Positions 61,716 to 64,000 of a stretch of 64,000 nt of DNA are shown piece by piece (positions within the stretch are counted from its first letter, which is position 1; each line of letters begins with the position of its first letter). A program made the translations under genes and the position numbers. The notes beneath the pieces are model-generated. The model made no database searches, was not told where the DNA came from, and was given only the letters and a program-made list of their open reading frames with translations. Source of the stretch: Sporolactobacillus pectinivorans (GTDB lineage Bacteria; Bacillota; Bacilli; Bacillales; Sporolactobacillaceae); contig NZ_NXGA01000001.1 of the NCBI RefSeq assembly GCF_002802965.1, positions 598,744 to 662,743 of the forward strand, read 5' to 3'.

Positions 61716-64000
61716 ATGAAAGTCAGTATCCTTGGTGGAGGCAGTGAAATAGGCGCTTCCTGCCTGCACATACATATGGGAAGAACGAATCTGATAGTTG
61801 ATGCAGGAATGCGTGTGCACGGTGATGATTTACTGCCGTCACTTGGGATGATGGATCATTTGGAACAACCTCAGGCAATTTTGGTCACTCATGCGCATGC
61901 TGACCATATCGGGGCGCTGCCGATCATGCACCATCTGTTTCCGGATGTCCCGATCTTTGCGACACCGCCGACAGCAGATCTGATGCAAATTATGATGCAT
62001 GATTCCTTTAAAATCATCGAACAGCGTTGTAGAGAAACGCGCACTCTGCTTCCTTATACGAAGGAGCAGATGCAGGAGACGCTGAAATCAGTCAGACTGT
62101 TTCCTGCAAGTGGAAGTATGGTTATTGATGAAGTGAAAGTGATGTTGCATCGGGCGGGACATATTCTGGGCGCAGTCATGTTTGCTATCGAAGGCGGGGA
62201 TGAAAAACTGCTGGTCAGCGGTGATCTAAGCTTTAAGGCCGGAAGAACAATTCCCGGGGCAGAAGTTCCAGTGGATATCCGTCCGGATGCTCTGATCCTG
62301 GAATCTACATATGGAAATCGTGAGCACTCGGATCGCAATACAGAAGAAAAAAGGCTTGCCGATAATGTCGCAGAAGTTATTGCTTCCGGGGGCTTTGCAC
62401 TGATCCCTGCCTTTGCGCTCGGACGCGCGCAGGAGATTTTGTTGATTCTGCAGGATTACATGGATCGCGGCTTAATCCCGGAATTTCCAATTTTTGTTGA
62501 TGGCCTGGTCACGCCAATCAGCAAAATTTATCGCCGTTATCCGCAATATCTCAAAGGGCCGGTTGCCCACCGTATCCGCGTCAGTGGCGATGCTTTTTTA
62601 ACCGAAGGTCGTTGTACTGCAGTTCAACCTAAAGACCGTGACGCCGTTCTGAATGGAAAACCAGCATGCATTGTCGCTTCATCGGGTATGTTGATTGGCG
62701 GAGCAAGTGTCTGGTACGCCGAACGACTGGTCAAGGATGAGAAAAATGCGATTTTTATTACCGGGTATCAGGATGAGGAGAGCCCAGGACGCAAGCTGCT
62801 TAATCTGGCTAATGGAGAGAGCCGGGAACTTGAATTGAACGGTGCGGTACACTCGGTTAGATGCCGAGTTGATAAATACGGGCTTTCCGCCCACGCAGAT
62901 GCCGGTGAACTGACACGCTTCATTGGTGGTATGGTGAAACCGGTGCACACACTGCTCGTCCATGGCGATGACGATGCACGTGCTGCACTGAGTGAACGGA
63001 TTGAGCACCGGTATCAGCCGATGCTTTCAGAGAATGGTGAGACATACACTTTTTTGCCACGGTCGGCAGGCACGGGAAAAACTTCAGGTGATGCAAGCCG
63101 CCGCGATCAGGCACTTAATAGCAAAATTGGACACTTAATATTATATAAAACAGATGAAACAGGGGACTTTCACCTGGCACTGTGCACTGGCGTATATGGA
63201 CGTACCCATTCGCTGGTCTGCCAGACAACCAAGGGAAAACAGGTTAAATTATCATTGGAACAGATTGCCGAAACGGTAGGGCCGTGGAACCGTTCTTTTG
63301 ATGAACTGCAAAGCGAATCTGATGAGGTGTTTGACTTTTCTTTGCCGTTTCTTAAAAAAGTTGATTGGTCGACACTGCAAGAGGGGCAATGGACTTTTAC
63401 AGAAATTGCTGCCAGCTGTCTGCCAGAGGATGAATTGAAACAGAGGCTTGCTGCTGCGCTGGCGCTGCAAAGCCTGCCTGATCCATTTAGGGTGTTAAAG
63501 GATGGAATCACGCGCTATCGGATCGGTGATGAAAGCCTTCGGATGCTCACGCATTTGGAATTGCCTGTCCAGGGATTAAAAATGAACGTGACAAAAGCGA
63601 TGGATCAGATCAGAGAAATTTTAAAGGACAATCCTCATTTTATACGTTGCGGAGCGGATGATCTTGGAAAGGTCTCTGAACATATCACGCTCTATCTCGA
63701 CTTTCCGGATATCGTCGGCACTGATGAACGTCATCGACTGACTGAATCCGTCTATAAATCGACCGGCTGGATGATTACTTTTTCTGATTCTGTCAGAACG
63801 GATTTGCTTCAGGCTAAAATAAATGACATGCTGGGGACAACGGGACCTTCATCGATCTATCTGGAAGACCGGAGTGTAGGTCTGGCTATTCCGCGCCCTG
63901 CAGATGGAGACCAACTTATTGAAAGTATAAAAAATGATACAGGTTTTACGTTGCGCTTTAAAAATGAAAGTTCTATCGGGTTACAAGTGTTAAACAAGCA
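61716..64000 (+). CDS. Beta-CASP metallo-beta-lactamase RNase-like protein, partial
   Basis: Open for 761 codons and cut by the right edge. The MBL domain has SILGGGSEIGASC and the zinc motif VTHAHADHIGALP, then GHILGAVM and VSGDLSF. The beta-CASP insert shows ALILESTYGNREH, IPAFALGRAQEILL, ASSGMLIGGAS and the late His in KYGLSAHADAGEL. This is the CPSF73-like RNA-processing architecture (MBL, beta-CASP, RNA-specificity motif, first 430 residues). A further 330-residue region follows without a domain I recognise, making it much longer than the usual 450-550. GAGAGGGAGA precedes the ATG. Confidence 0.85.
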   Translation, partial: MKVSILGGGSEIGASCLHIHMGRTNLIVDAGMRVHGDDLLPSLGMMDHLEQPQAILVTHAHADHIGALPIMHHLFPDVPIFATPPTADLMQIMMHDSFKIIEQRCRETRTLLPYTKEQMQETLKSVRLFPASGSMVIDEVKVMLHRAGHILGAVMFAIEGGDEKLLVSGDLSFKAGRTIPGAEVPVDIRPDALILESTYGNREHSDRNTEEKRLADNVAEVIASGGFALIPAFALGRAQEILLILQDYMDRGLIPEFPIFVDGLVTPISKIYRRYPQYLKGPVAHRIRVSGDAFLTEGRCTAVQPKDRDAVLNGKPACIVASSGMLIGGASVWYAERLVKDEKNAIFITGYQDEESPGRKLLNLANGESRELELNGAVHSVRCRVDKYGLSAHADAGELTRFIGGMVKPVHTLLVHGDDDARAALSERIEHRYQPMLSENGETYTFLPRSAGTGKTSGDASRRDQALNSKIGHLILYKTDETGDFHLALCTGVYGRTHSLVCQTTKGKQVKLSLEQIAETVGPWNRSFDELQSESDEVFDFSLPFLKKVDWSTLQEGQWTFTEIAASCLPEDELKQRLAAALALQSLPDPFRVLKDGITRYRIGDESLRMLTHLELPVQGLKMNVTKAMDQIREILKDNPHFIRCGADDLGKVSEHITLYLDFPDIVGTDERHRLTESVYKSTGWMITFSDSVRTDLLQAKINDMLGTTGPSSIYLEDRSVGLAIPRPADGDQLIESIKNDTGFTLRFKNESSIGLQVLNK

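Overview
The window looks like the chromosome of a low-to-mid GC, spore-forming, lactic-acid-type member of the Bacilli. The best guess is Sporolactobacillaceae: a D-lactate dehydrogenase, LAB-like peptidases (PepC, PepT), a B12-dependent ribonucleotide reductase, DUF4183 proteins of the kind found on Bacillus spores, and a B. subtilis-style ycsG/pxpA/ycsI/pxpBC block. This is inferred from gene content only; no rRNA or other taxonomic marker is present.

Layout. 1-0.8 kb: cut-off IS21 element. 0.9-8.6 kb: NhaC-type antiporter with a large hydrophilic insert, a 20-bp tandem repeat, a yciI gene with a stop codon, a DUF2075 ATPase, an MsrA-MsrB fusion, an MFS relic and a YhgE/Pip protein. 8.7-11.5 kb: class II ribonucleotide reductase with an ECF S component, behind a promoter carrying an NrdR-box-like site. 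11.6-17 kb: EamA exporter behind an ermC-like leader, Ser-rich small protein, aminotransferase, EAL-HDOD protein and a lipoprotein. 17.1-21.9 kb: decayed nucleotide-sugar/glycosylation locus (epimerase and dehydrogenase pseudogenes, one intact glycosyltransferase, an unknown protein, two DUF4183 proteins). 22-28.3 kb: D-lactate dehydrogenase, then a PanE-like reductase behind an Ile/Val/Leu-rich leader peptide, then deoB-pdp-deoC. 28.4-35.9 kb: tRNA-Glu(CUC), NDH-2, S-box-controlled metY, aldehyde dehydrogenase, rpiA plus an oxidoreductase, and a broken tcyC-like ATPase gene.

36-42 kb: ycsG-pxpA-ycsI-pxpB-pxpC (5-oxoproline use) and pepC. 42.4-49.3 kb: AI-2E family protein, RlmN, a glycolipid glycosyltransferase divergent from an MFS protein, and pepT. 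49.4-54.4 kb: an ABC exporter pair that looks damaged at the gene junction, and an intact SsuABC/TauABC-type importer. 54.5-59.8 kb: marR, a frameshifted isochorismatase-family gene and a DHA2 transporter; a membrane zinc-ribbon/TerB/J-domain protein; an AmpS-like aminopeptidase; 3-methyladenine DNA glycosylase. 59.9-64 kb: a PTS_EIIC_2 membrane protein behind a third leader-peptide attenuator, and a beta-CASP metallo-RNase cut by the right edge.

Two themes run through the window. First, three short leader ORFs with good ribosome binding sites lie in mutually exclusive hairpins ahead of an exporter, a ketoacid reductase and a PTS-like protein. Alongside them are a SAM riboswitch, an NrdR box and cre-like sites, so leader-based control is unusually dense here. 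Second, many genes are freshly broken (yciI, an MFS gene, epimerase, UDP-sugar dehydrogenase/epimerase, tcyC, ywoC, probably an ABC permease), which suggests ongoing reductive evolution.
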